Assembly (NCBI RefSeq): GCF_000006405.1
Contig: NW_003215582.1
Span: 374,848-427,177 of the forward strand
DNA: 52,330 nucleotides
Reading direction: 5' to 3'
Origin: Perkinsus marinus ATCC 50983
Lineage: Eukaryota > Perkinsozoa > Perkinsida > Perkinsidae
Shown here one piece after another: positions 42,832-52,166 of this stretch. The notes below the pieces were generated by a model that saw only the letters and a program-made list of their open reading frames with translations, searched no databases and was not told the DNA's origin. Position 1 is the first letter of the stretch. Each line of letters begins with the position of its first letter. The position numbers and the translations under genes were made by a program.

Positions 42832-44411
42832 ATGACAATAGTCATCACCAGCAGCAGTAGTCTTCGAGAGCAGTTTGAGACGGTCCTAGATCGGGAGAGA
42901 ATTGTCGGAAGTGCAATCGAGCGTCGTGAAGTTCCACAGCGCTGCAATACAAAGCCGGAATTCAAACGTGGCGAGGCGGATAATATGCAGTTGGATTTGA
43001 TAATGGGTTCAAGCCAGCTGAGCTGGCTCGGCTTTTCCAGTCGCCTTTCTCAGCTAGCTCCCTAGAAGTCGCCGTATGTGAGTTACTCACAGTGAGTATA
43101 GGAGTTCTCATTGGCTCTTTATCGATGACAACCCCTTCACGGCATTGCATGCCTACATTACTCGGCAGTCTAGGAAAGACTGCAAGGCTTATCCATGGGC
43201 CACCGTCCATGGCGAGGCTTGCTGTGAAGCAATATACCACCAGCGGTAGCCAGACCATTCAGAGTGACGAGAAGGCTCAATCGGCGTCTTCAAGCGATGC
43301 GTCTCGGTACTTTGGCAACCGCACGCACAAGAAGATATGCTCCGGGTAGGCTGATAGGCTATTATTGTTATAGGGTGATGTTGGTTTCGCTTTGTTGGTT
43401 TCAGCTGCGGTTTGCCTAATTTGTTGCCGGCGCCTCGATGCATTGCTTGTGGTAAGGTCGTGTCAGATAGGGACATAAGGCCGGTCGGCCAACACGATCC
43501 TCTAATAGAAGCCGTGATGGTGGCCAAACCCACACTGGCAGCGAAACTCAAACAGAATTATAGACCGCAGAGGTTGAGTCGGTTGTAAGTAGCAACCTCG
43601 ACACAAAAGGGGACAGCTGCGCGATACGGCTAAATGCAGGTTCACTGGGTCAATGCCATCACGTGTATGGCACGCTGACTTTGACACACTCGTTATGGAT
43701 TGTCCTTGGCCTTCTAGTACTTCAGGTCATCATGTGCTGGGTATCATCAAGTCCTCTAGAAGTTATGATATAAGGTGGCTTCTGGGGATGCGTCTTAGCT
43801 CGTGCTTGTCTCTGAGCATCCAGTTGGCTAGCAGTTGTCGTACAATGGAGTTCCACCTGTGATATGAAAAACACTAGTGAGAAAGGTATTGCACGATTTT
43901 TTTTTCACGGAAAACTATTGTGTTGTCGGTCGCGAAGACATATACGTCTTAGAATTTTCATGGAGTATTATGCGCGACTTCATGTTTGACGGGTGGAACG
44001 TCATTGATTCCTTCGCATAGGTGCTTAAATCGACGTCATGTTCAGCTCCTTGATCGTTTGCATGCTCAGTGTGTTGACGCTCTACGGCGATCGCTAGTAG
44101 CAGACAAGGCACTGTCTACAGAGGTCGCAGTGGAGTTGCTTAAGCAAGCCCAGTTTGGCTTTCGATACCCCTCGGAGTTTTCGGTCATCTCCCTGCATGG
44201 CCTGTGTCCTCCTTTTGAGCCTAATCTCGGTATCTTCGCTCCGCCTCATTGGATGAGTTTCAAAGCAGTGCGGGAGGTCGTGGGCAAGTCCGGGAAGATA
44301 ACAGATGTATCGGCATGCCTTCCGAGCTCGTCAGTGGTTGGCAGTTTACCGAAGGCCCTCGTGGAAGCTCAGGACATTGGTACTCGACTCTTGAAAGGCT
44401 CTAATAGTTGA
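42832..44411 (+). CDS. HIT-like domain protein with an upstream zinc-ribbon-like CxxC pair
   Basis: The C-terminal half resembles histidine-triad (HINT3-type) proteins: GHHVLGIIKSSRSYDIRWL, then across a 198-nt intron CLNRRHVQLLDRLHAQCVDA and FGFRYPSEFSVISLHGLCPP, ending PPHWMSFKAVREVVG. HINT proteins have HxHxH at the active strand; here only the middle (nucleophile) His is kept (SxLHGL). Upstream, continuous in frame through two introns, is a zinc-ribbon-like CSGCGLPNLLPAPRCIACGK, with LKQNYRPQRLSRLF linking the two parts. The start ATG at 42832 (MTIVITSSSSLREQFETVLD) is plausible, but the exons between 43000 and 43260 are not resolved, so the N-terminal part could belong to a separate gene. 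The long intron carries a MITE. Confidence -1.
43823..44020 (+). other. 198-nt intron of the HIT-like gene carrying a MITE
   Basis: Donor GTTGGC at 43823 and acceptor TTCGCATAG ending at 44020 join SLSIQ to CLNRRHVQLL in frame. Most of its length is the inverted-repeat element at 43847-44002. Confidence -1.
43847..44002. mobile_element. MITE family 2, second copy, 156 bp
   Basis: The left end GGAGTTCCACC and the complement of the right end GACGTTCCACC match at 9 of 11. The internal block GATATGAAAAACACTAGTGA matches the HYDIN-intron copy at 7612-7734 with a single change. The remaining middle is different. No target duplication is evident and there is no coding capacity. Confidence -1.
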
Positions 44412-44512
44412 TGACGTTTCTGTGCATGTTTCCATCCATCGAAGTTGTCTGTCCTTTTGTGTTGATGGAATGTTCATTATTTTCTTGCAGGTTTCTATTT
44501 ATCAATCCAACC

Positions 44513-44845
44513 ATGCTTTCCTCGGTTTCTTCATCTGCCTTCAACACAATCTCGAGACGATTCCTTGCCACAGTTCGCGGTGGCCAAATTGCTAGTGTTG
44601 CTGCCAAAACTGTCACTGTAGCCTTGGAGGACGGCTCTCAAGCTACTGTTCCCCGTCCTGTTGGTATTGACAATCAGTGGTTCCTCCCTGGTAGTCATGC
44701 AGTGTGTGTTGACGACAAGTTGGGTATGGTCACCAACCCTGAAGGAGCTGTACTAAAGTTCGAATGCATCCATCCCGAGTTGAATGGAGATGACCTGTGC
44801 CCTGATTGCCCTCGCCGGAAGTTCGAGGCGAAGAAGAGTGATTAG
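44513..44845 (+). CDS. Small protein with a likely mitochondrial presequence
   Basis: This 110-residue frame runs from ATG 44513 to TAG. The N-terminus MLSSVSSSAFNTISRRFLAT has no acidic residues, with Ser, Arg and hydrophobic residues, like a mitochondrial targeting peptide with RRF-type cleavage. The mature part reads KTVTVALEDGSQATVPRPVG and DNQWFLPGSHAVCVDDK and ends with a cysteine group CIHPELNGDDLCPDCPRR that may bind metal. I do not recognise the family. A good acceptor TTTTCTTGCAG lies about 22 nt upstream of the ATG and could be a cis- or trans-splice site. Confidence -1.
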   Translation: MLSSVSSSAFNTISRRFLATVRGGQIASVAAKTVTVALEDGSQATVPRPVGIDNQWFLPGSHAVCVDDKLGMVTNPEGAVLKFECIHPELNGDDLCPDCPRRKFEAKKSD

Positions 44846-45010
44846 AAGTCAGATATTTTTATCTGTCGGCCTGTCACTGACATTGCTGTCATTTTCTCGT
44901 TTACTGCTGAACTGTTGCTATCGCAACTGGAGGTTTCAAATTCAGCCTGATCAGCTGTTGTTGGGTTACAGTACTAAATAAGGTATGTTGATATAGTATT
45001 TCCATTCGAG

Positions 45011-45355
45011 ATGTCTAAGCAGCCAACAGCTTTGGAACGTCTGGCGATGAAGTGGGAGGCACGCCGGGCTGCTCGAGCGGAGGGTAGTGTTGTACCTCCT
45101 AAACCGGAGCGTAGAGGAGTACCATTGGAGAATCCACGCTCAACGAAAAAGGCTGGTGAAGATTCCTCGAGCGACAGTAGTAGTAGCAGTGATGAGGATG
45201 ATGATAGCGACAGCAGTAGCAGCAGTAGTAGTAGTAGCAGCAGTAGTGGAAGTAGCGACAGTGATGAGAGCAGCTCGTCTAGTAGTAGCAGTAGTGTCGA
45301 TAGTAGTGCGTCTGGCAGTAAGCCAAGGAAAGCGGGCAAACACAAGCGGAAGTAG
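45011..45355 (+). CDS. Serine/acid-rich low-complexity protein
   Basis: A 114-residue frame. The N-terminal third is basic and helical (ALERLAMKWEARRAARAEG), followed by about 70 residues almost all Ser with Asp and Glu, encoded by AGT/AGC repeats, and a basic tail SKPRKAGKHKRK. This composition is usual for nuclear or nucleolar proteins and would be a casein-kinase substrate. The long open frame on the opposite strand comes from the same repeats. The function is unknown. The stop codon is only 15 bp before the next start codon. Confidence -1.
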   Translation: MSKQPTALERLAMKWEARRAARAEGSVVPPKPERRGVPLENPRSTKKAGEDSSSDSSSSSDEDDDSDSSSSSSSSSSSSGSSDSDESSSSSSSSSVDSSASGSKPRKAGKHKRK

Positions 45356-45370
45356 GTTGGTGTTGTTGGC

Positions 45371-45729
45371 ATGTTTGAGGTCGTTTACCCGTGGGTCAGG
45401 TTTAAGCCGAATACGCATATGCTGAGTGCCTTGGTGAAGGGGCAGATTAGGACGAATGAGCGGATGGATAGGGAACAGACTGAGAATGCTCAAGAGAGGT
45501 AATACACGCGGTTATGGAGATGATGGTGATGATCGATTCGTCTTGAAGGTTGGATACTATGGACGGTGGGAGATCCTTCACGAAGGTGCGGATCATGACC
45601 AGCTACCTCACTGAGCACGGTTCAACAGGCATTGCCGCTGGCCAGGAAGCGTATTATGATGATGATGCCTCTGCACAAGAACAGTGGGATGAGTGGGAAA
45701 AGCAAAAACGCTTTAAGTTTGGTTCCTAA
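45371..45729 (+). CDS. Small acidic-ended protein, unrecognised, one intron
   Basis: Exon 1 (45371-45498) starts MFEVVYPWVRFKPNTHMLSA and ends in the codon for Arg of NAQER. A 50-nt intron (45499-45548, GTAATA...CTTGAAG) is removed, and exon 2 runs to the TAA at 45727-45729, ending QWDEWEKQKRFKFGS. The product of about 102 residues has no membrane segment. The regular intron and clean frame argue it is real. It lies 15 bp after the serine-rich frame, which suggests a shared transcript or trans-splicing. I do not recognise it. Confidence -1.
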
Positions 45730-45909
45730 CACAACGTTCATACAACTTCTGTCGTGTTGCTTATTACGTGCGGCTGCTTGACCATGAGTGTTATCGATTA
45801 TTTGGGCGCGCGCGGTTTACGCTTTGCATCGCTGTCGGTGGCTTAAGCATGTTTGGTCCTCGTTACAACTCTACCATTAATAGTGTTTACTTCTGTTCCC
45901 CTAATAATC

Positions 45910-46674
45910 ATGTCCCCCAAGCCTTTCGTCGGTGGTAACTGGAAATCTAACGGCAGCGTCGAGTCCATCAAGAAGCTTGCCCCTGCCCTTGTTGCTGGTG
46001 AGGCCACTTATAACAAGGATGCTGTTGATGTTGTCATTGCCCCTACTGCTATTCACCTTCCTTTGGCCATGGAGCAGTTCAAGGGCTCTAACATCCAGAT
46101 CTCTGCTCAAAACTGCAGTAAGACCGGTCCTGGCGCCTACACTGGTGAGATCACTGCTGAGATGATTAAGGACGCCGGCCTTAACTGGACCATCCTTGGC
46201 CATTCCGAGAGGCGTCATCTCTTCAACGAGACCAACGAGGATCTCGCCGCCAAGGTTGCCAAGGCTGAGGCTGCTGGCTTGAAGATCATCTTCTGCATCG
46301 GTGAGTTGCTTGAGGAGCGTGAGGCCGGCAAGACTGAGGAGGTCTGCGCCACTCAGATGGATGCTATCGTCCCCGTTGTGAAGGATTGGAACAATATCGT
46401 TATTGCCTATGAGCCTGTCTGGGCTATTGGCACCGGCAAGGTTGCCACCACTGAGCAGGCTCAGGAGACCCATGCCTCCATCAGGGCCTATCTCAAGTCC
46501 AAGGTTAGCACCGAGGTCGCCGAGAACACTCGTATCCTCTACGGTGGCTCTGTGAACCCTGGTAACTGCGGTGAGTTGATCAAGTGCGCTGATGTCGATG
46601 GGTTCCTCGTGGGTGGTGCTTCCCTCAAGCCTCAGTTCACTGAGATCATCGCCGCTGCCGCTCAGTCCGCCTAA
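45910..46674 (+). CDS. Triosephosphate isomerase
   Basis: It interconverts dihydroxyacetone phosphate and glyceraldehyde 3-phosphate in glycolysis. The ATG at 45910 gives MSPKPFVGGNWKSNG, the canonical N-terminus; the frame is open further upstream but lacks a better start. Catalytic residues are Lys 12 (NWKSNG), His 98 (ILGHSERR) and Glu 168 (AYEPVWAIGTGK) by my count. The phosphate-binding end ILYGGSVNPGNC ... VGGASLKPQF is intact. At 254 residues it is normal length, intronless and strongly biased in codon use like the aldolase gene, consistent with high expression. The open frame on the opposite strand is a shadow. Confidence -1.
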   Translation: MSPKPFVGGNWKSNGSVESIKKLAPALVAGEATYNKDAVDVVIAPTAIHLPLAMEQFKGSNIQISAQNCSKTGPGAYTGEITAEMIKDAGLNWTILGHSERRHLFNETNEDLAAKVAKAEAAGLKIIFCIGELLEEREAGKTEEVCATQMDAIVPVVKDWNNIVIAYEPVWAIGTGKVATTEQAQETHASIRAYLKSKVSTEVAENTRILYGGSVNPGNCGELIKCADVDGFLVGGASLKPQFTEIIAAAAQSA

Positions 46675-46899
46675 GCGGATGTTGTACTATTCGTGCTGTT
46701 GTATCATCGTCTGCTCCATTATTGCAATGGACCGCGGTGCTCATTCACGAGTGTCTCTCAAGGGGTTATCCCCGCTTAATACGAGTAAACCATAGTGGAG
46801 TTGAGTTTTGTAATCTGTGCGATTTTGGAGGAGGGCTGTAGTCTGATAGTGTTCGAGTCGTGATGATGATGGTGGAAATGTGTAGTTGATCAGCTTAGG

Positions 46900-49604
46900 A
46901 TGTCGTCAGGATCAGCGGTTGATGGTGAAGGGATATCATCGGGATCAGCGGTTGAGGGTGAAAAAGATAGTGATGACAGAACGGTCAAGATGAATTCCTT
47001 CAAGGCGGATCAGCTGGAGAGGTGCAAAATACTGTAATGTATAAGACTCAGTGGGCACCTCTCGTGTTGGATTCACTTTGCATGTAGGTTTCGTAAGGTC
47101 AAAGAGAATGAGAAGACCTTCAATGCCTGTTTCTGGGGTAGCTCGATAGTGGTTGTTGGTGACGGTGTGGTATGCCTAGGGTGTGGGGACTGGGCTATGT
47201 GGAGCCCCTTCTGTCTGCAATTGATCAAGGCTCATGTATTGAGGAACCATCGGAAGTGTAGGGCAAATGAGGCTGTTGACGGGGTGAGGTATCGGTCTAC
47301 GAAGGAGCCTGATGGGTTTAGGATGCCTACGTGTCTGGAGGAATGTCCGACTACTGAGGCGACATTGGCGTTGGCAAGAGACTCACCGGAGGCTTTGAAA
47401 ATGTGGAGGCTGCAGGCTCAGACAGCTTATGGTCGATGGGGTGTTATTAGGGGCATCATGGCGGGGTCTATTAGAGGGGATGTGTTACAGCCACTACTGG
47501 GCAAGGCGACTCCGGACGCGCGACCGTGCCGACCTAGGGCTATCAAAGTAGACGGCGGCAAGCCAAAAGGTGCTGCTGATAAGGGGTTTGTTGATGATGG
47601 ACTACTAGACGGTGTGAAGCTACCTGGCAAGGATGACATGCATAATCACGACTGGCATATGAAAGAGATGCGTCGATGGTATGGTATCACCACTGAGAAA
47701 GCCGAGGAGTTATATGCTGCTGGGGTACGTCAGGCGTGGCCAGGAAGCTCCTTTCTAGGCCATGACTATGAATTTGTCGACTGGGACTTGTTCTGTCTGG
47801 TGTGCTATGAACAACGTGGGCGGGTCGTTCATGTGGTATCGGCGCCTTCAATGGAAAGCCATCTTACTGGGAAGGAGCACAGGAAGTCTTTGGATTGCCT
47901 CGCTGGGGTGAACCCATCCTCGGCCGCTACTGCAATGGCGATGGCTAACGGCAGTACCACTACTACCACGGTGACAGCAGACGAGTTGCCGCCTCCTGGC
48001 AACCCAAATTTGAAGGAGTGGCATGTGGGCCAGATAGTGAAGTGGTATGGCGACAAGCAAGCGGACGCCGCGGCGTTGTATGATGCTGGTATACGGCAGG
48101 GCTGGCCAGGTTGTGAGCTCTTAGGAGATGCTTATGTGTTCAAAGAATGGGAGATGTTCTGTATGTTATGCTTCCGACAGAGTGGTAAGGTGATTAAGGC
48201 CATGCATCCGGACACTATGAGGCAGCATATTGGTGGAAGGGGTCATAAGAATAACGTCCAGTGGGCGTCTGGGGGGTGGCAGCAGCAGCAGGGAGGCCAC
48301 AGTAGTAGTAGCTCTCGTATGGTGACTACGTCCTGGGCAGCATCAGCTAGGCCTAGTGGCGCAGCTGCTGGGGGGATGGGTCAGCAGCCTGTGTCCTCTG
48401 ATGGATGCAACATTTCCCCCGAACGAGCGGTTCCTGAGGGAGAATACCGGCAGATAGGAGTAGATGCTGACGGGGTGCCTCCACGAGATATGCCCGTTGG
48501 CCCCCGCCTGCGCCAACCGGAATGCGAGTAAGATGGGATGCTGTTGTGTGTAGCCGTTACCACCCCCTCATAGGTCCTTCGAGGAGCATCTCCCAAATTG
48601 CCAGCTGTGTACATCGTCAGTGCTTGAGGATATACAATGCCAGTAATCGTGGCATAGTGACGATGACACTTCGCTGTTCATGGTGGTGGTGTTAGGCACT
48701 TCGTGGAACATATCGTCGAGGGTGCATGCCAGGACTGTCTCGTGTTGATCTTTCGTTTTCGATTCAATAAGCGTCCACATTCTGCGGAGGCATCCTTCAA
48801 GTCGAGCTCATCAGAAGTGGCATCGGGGGGCGGGTGTGAGCGGAGCGCTCCTGCCCAGCTATCTGAGAGGAGGAGAGGCCAAGGTGGCGTGGCTGTGAGG
48901 AAGTCGGCGCGGACTGTAGAATCGGAGGTTCAACCTCAGCCCTTACCAGTGAGGTGATGCTCTCATCCCTATGGCTCGTTGTCAGACTCCCTTTGGTCAG
49001 GCAAGTCCAAAGGTGGCGTCCGAGCCTGTCGGCTGGCATGCCTCGCTACTCTAACCAGACTCCACCCAATCCTCAAGGTTCTCACCTGCCTACGGGAATG
49101 ATGCGCACTTCTGGAGGTGTCTACAGTAACGTCCCGTACTCTCAGCCGGCCCTTCCATATCGTCCCCATGAGTCGATTAACATGGTGGATGGGCATCGGC
49201 CTAGTACTGCCCATCACCATAGCCAAGGTGTAGGGGGATATAGACCACAGCGTGGACCGGACCCGGCATCAGGGTATCACCGGCAGGTGTACCCCTCTGC
49301 AACGTCACCAACCTCGTCGTCGTCATCGTCGTCTAGGCAGCCATCACCGTGGAAGTCCTCCAATCGTGGTGGGCTCTCACCGTATACGGCTTATCGTCAT
49401 CAGTGTCCTCCACCTCCTGGCCGAATGCCTCCATCTCGCCGCCCACAATACAACAGGGATCCCCCCTACGGCGCCCCACCACAACCAGCAACCACTCAGC
49501 GTCGTCCCAATGCTAGAGTCTACCCTCACTCCCGAGTCTTCGGAAGCACTGACCCTATATACCCTCCGTCCCGGGCTCCGGAGAGTGAGGGTGAAGTCGT
49601 CTAA
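46900..49604 (+). CDS. Protein with repeated C2H2-like modules and a disordered C-terminus (family not recognised)
   Basis: Exon 1 starts at ATG 46900 with a tandem SSGSAV(D/E)GE duplication. A 66-nt intron (47022-47087) joins it to FRKVKENEKTFNACFWGS. Three related modules follow: VVCLGCGDW ... AHVLRNHRKC; then MRRWYGITTEKAEELYAAGV, RQAWPGSSFLGHDY and FCLVCYEQRG ... MESHLTGKEHRKS; then VKWYGDKQADAAALYDAGI, RQGWPGCELLGDAY and FCMLCFRQSG ... MRQHIGGRGHKNN. Each ends in a C2H2-type finger (CxxC, long spacer, HxxxxxH) like matrin/U1-type fingers, so RNA binding is possible. The frame stops at TAA 48531, but GAGTAAG there is a good donor. Further exons (SFEEHLPNCQLC; HFVEHIVEGACQDC) and a Pro/Ser/Tyr-rich tail to TAA 49604 may be the same gene, or a second one. 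Confidence -1.
48954..49604 (+). other. Pro/Ser/Tyr-rich disordered terminal exon
   Basis: After an acceptor ending TTGGTCAG near 49000, an open exon encodes low-complexity sequence with YSNQTPPNPQG, SPTSSSSSSSRQPSPWKSS and many Arg and Pro, ending SRAPESEGEVV. This type of tail is common on RNA-binding proteins and supports joining it to the zinc-finger gene, but the link depends on two uncertain introns. Confidence -1.
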
Positions 49605-50656
49605 GCCCTATAGCCTCAACTCCATCGTAGCCGTCTCTGAATTCGTGATATGCTTGGGATTGCTTACAGTAGTAGTATTTCTAATGCTTACTAGTGTTGT
49701 TGCTCATCTCATTGTTGACAATGAGGGGTCGTCGTTATGGTATAGATCCCTCAATGTGGTCGTTTCTATCATGATGAATATATCATATTCCAAGAGTTGC
49801 GTTGGGCCACCCATCTTGCACTCGATCGTCATTGAAACAGTTGTCGCTCTGATGAGCTCGCCACCTTTACGAAATCCTCCGGAATTCCCTCTCAGAGTGT
49901 ACCACCAAACGGCTAGTCTGTTATAGCTGGTGGCATTGCTGAATTCTTACAAGATGGAAGCTGCTGGGATCAGGCTGCTTAGGTTCCTGTAGCATTCGGT
50001 AGACTCCCTGTACACCCGGGCTGGTGGTCTGACTTGCGATACCAAAAATGCTACGATTCACGATTGACACCCCAACAGCAATAGGATGATACCGTTGTTC
50101 TGGTCGGGTCTTGTCTTGCTCTATGTTGCCTGACGACGTCCCTTTGCAACGTATTCGTCTTCCTTATGCAGGAGTCGTTAGGCCCCGCATTAGCTGTAGC
50201 CAAGACCATCACAGTGAGAAAGTGGTATAATACCACTAGTATTATGGCTGAGCCTGAGCTCTTAACGGCGGGCTTTTCAGGTCGTGTCAGGGTTGCCATT
50301 CAACCACGGGATAATTCTCGTCTGATGCTTGGCGGTCGGGGGAGTTTTTACAGCACCCATTGCAGAGAGACGAATCAACGAGTGTACAAAGTCGACTTCG
50401 GCTTCCGGGTCGGCGAGGAAGCGCGACTGAGGCTCCAACCCCGTTGGGCGTGTTGTCTTTATGCTGTTATCGTTGTTGAATATTGAGATAGTATCAGTGA
50501 AGTAGGTCACTCCTGAGGAGCAGCCGCTTTTCTCATCACTAGTGTCCCATCATCGCTCTATTACCAATGAACGAGCCAGTGTTGGGTTAATGTGGGAGCG
50601 AGCGTCACTTTCCTTCCTATTGCATAGGCCTCTTTTTCGATCCCCTCGATTGAGTG
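49605..50656. other. Intergenic interval before the desaturase
   Basis: A plus frame at 50166-50486 (106 codons, ending CCLYAVIVVEY) has no recognised domain. The open frame to 49926 in another phase is read-through, not credited. The last 150 bases are the desaturase 5' region; no clear promoter element is seen. Confidence -1.
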
Positions 50657-51934
50657 ATGTGTGAGGCAGCTCCTGTGATGACCCAAACTGAGGTCCAAGC
50701 CGGACCGTGTAGAGATGGTAGGAACCTCAAGAGTGAGGCTGATGTTAAAGGCTTCACTGCGGAGGAGTTTACTAAGGTTGGGCCGTCTGTGTGTGCTATA
50801 CAATCAGCTATCCCCATGCACTGTCGTGATAGGAGCCTGTCAAGGTCTGTCCTATGCGTCATCAGGGATCTCCTCTACATAACAGCATGTGCTGCTGTGC
50901 AGTACTCTCTGTTGGCGTTAGTACCCCCGGACTCAACCCTCCTGAGGGCAGTCCTCTGGGGTGTTTACATTTTCTGGCAAGGCGTCTTTTTTACTGGTAT
51001 TTGGGTGATGGGCCACGAGTGCGGCCATGGGGCTTTTTCCCCTTATTCTATGCTGAACGATAGTATTGGTTTTGTCCTCCACTCGGCCCTCTTGGTACCC
51101 TACTTCAGCTGGCAGTACTCCCATGCGAGGCACCATAAGTTCACCAACCACGCTACTAAGGGTGAGAGCCATGTCCCCAGCCTGGAAAGTGAGATGGGCG
51201 TATTCAGTCGTATACAGAAGGCCCTGGAGGGTTATGGTCTCGATGATGTCTTCCCAGTCTTCCCTATAGTGATGCTCCTGGTTGGGTATCCTGTGTATCT
51301 CTTCTGGAATGCATCAGGTGGGCGTGTGGGCTACGATCGCCGTCCGTACAGCGACACTAAGCCATCTCATTTCAATCCCAACGGTGGCCTTTTCCCTCCT
51401 TATATGAGAGAGAAAGTCCTCCTTAGTGGAGTTGGCTGTAGCATAACCCTCCTTATTTTGGCCTATTGTGCTGGGAGGGTAGGCCTTAGCAGTGTATTGT
51501 TGTGGTATGGTTGTCCCTACCTTATGACCAACGCCTGGCTAACGCTGTATACCTCCCTACAGCACACGCATGAAGGAGTCCCCCATTATGGCGATGAGGC
51601 TTTCACCTTCATCAGAGGTGCCTTAGCTTCTATCGATCGTCCACCGTATGGCATTTTCTCTACGCATTTTCACCACGAAATTGGCACCACTCATGTTCTG
51701 CACCACATTGATTCTAGGATCCCCTGTTACCATGCTAGAGAAGCCACTGATGCTATCAAGCCTATTCTGGGGGATTACTATAGGGAGGATGGTACTCCTA
51801 TAGTAAAGGCATTTTTGAAGGTCCACAGAGAGTGCAAGTTCATCGGAGGCCTCAACGGCGTCCAGTTTTACCGTCCTGGGCAGCGGCCGCAGCAGCAGCC
51901 CTGCGGCAGCAACGCTCGCACTTCTCGTAGGTAG
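50657..51934 (+). CDS. Delta-12 (omega-6) fatty acid desaturase, FAD2-like
   Basis: A membrane desaturase that should place a second double bond in oleate bound to ER phospholipid, using cytochrome b5. It is an uninterrupted frame of 425 residues, as usual for FAD2. The three histidine boxes are HECGH (120-124), HARHH (156-160) and HVLHH (346-350) by my count, followed by IDSRIPCYHAREAT, the FAD2-type ending of box three. Hydrophobic blocks surround YITACAAVQYSLLALV, ALLVPYFSW, FPIVMLLVGYPVYLF and LLILAYCAG. There is no N-terminal cytochrome b5 domain, which argues against front-end desaturases. The start could also be the Met at codon 8. The tail ends Gln/Pro-rich. Exact regioselectivity cannot be told from sequence. 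Confidence -1.
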   Translation: MCEAAPVMTQTEVQAGPCRDGRNLKSEADVKGFTAEEFTKVGPSVCAIQSAIPMHCRDRSLSRSVLCVIRDLLYITACAAVQYSLLALVPPDSTLLRAVLWGVYIFWQGVFFTGIWVMGHECGHGAFSPYSMLNDSIGFVLHSALLVPYFSWQYSHARHHKFTNHATKGESHVPSLESEMGVFSRIQKALEGYGLDDVFPVFPIVMLLVGYPVYLFWNASGGRVGYDRRPYSDTKPSHFNPNGGLFPPYMREKVLLSGVGCSITLLILAYCAGRVGLSSVLLWYGCPYLMTNAWLTLYTSLQHTHEGVPHYGDEAFTFIRGALASIDRPPYGIFSTHFHHEIGTTHVLHHIDSRIPCYHAREATDAIKPILGDYYREDGTPIVKAFLKVHRECKFIGGLNGVQFYRPGQRPQQQPCGSNARTSRR

Positions 51935-52166
51935 GAGATGATGGGAGGTTGTGTATGCGCCGAGTGCAAGGCGCCCTTCCTCCTTTCTCAATATGATGAT
52001 GAGGATTTTTATATTTTATCGCTGAGTATTCGACAGTGGTAGTGTCGCATATTTCAATCGGTAAGCCTTGTGTTGCATCTAGTGGACAGGGGTTTATATT
52101 CGAATCACATATTTCCGCTACTGACAACGAGGACGGCAGTGCAGTCACTCTATCCTGCTTGTTTTA

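Noticed and set aside
44974-45372. Leu/Ser-rich minus-strand frame opposite the serine-rich protein
   Set aside because: It is generated by the AGT/AGC repeats read on the other strand.
45901-46473. 190-codon open frame on the minus strand inside TPI
   Set aside because: A shadow of the biased TPI reading frame; no family resemblance.
49252-49926. 224-codon plus frame with hydrophobic stretches
   Set aside because: Its first half overlaps the better Pro/Ser-rich exon in another phase and the hydrophobic second half has no start or domain of its own.
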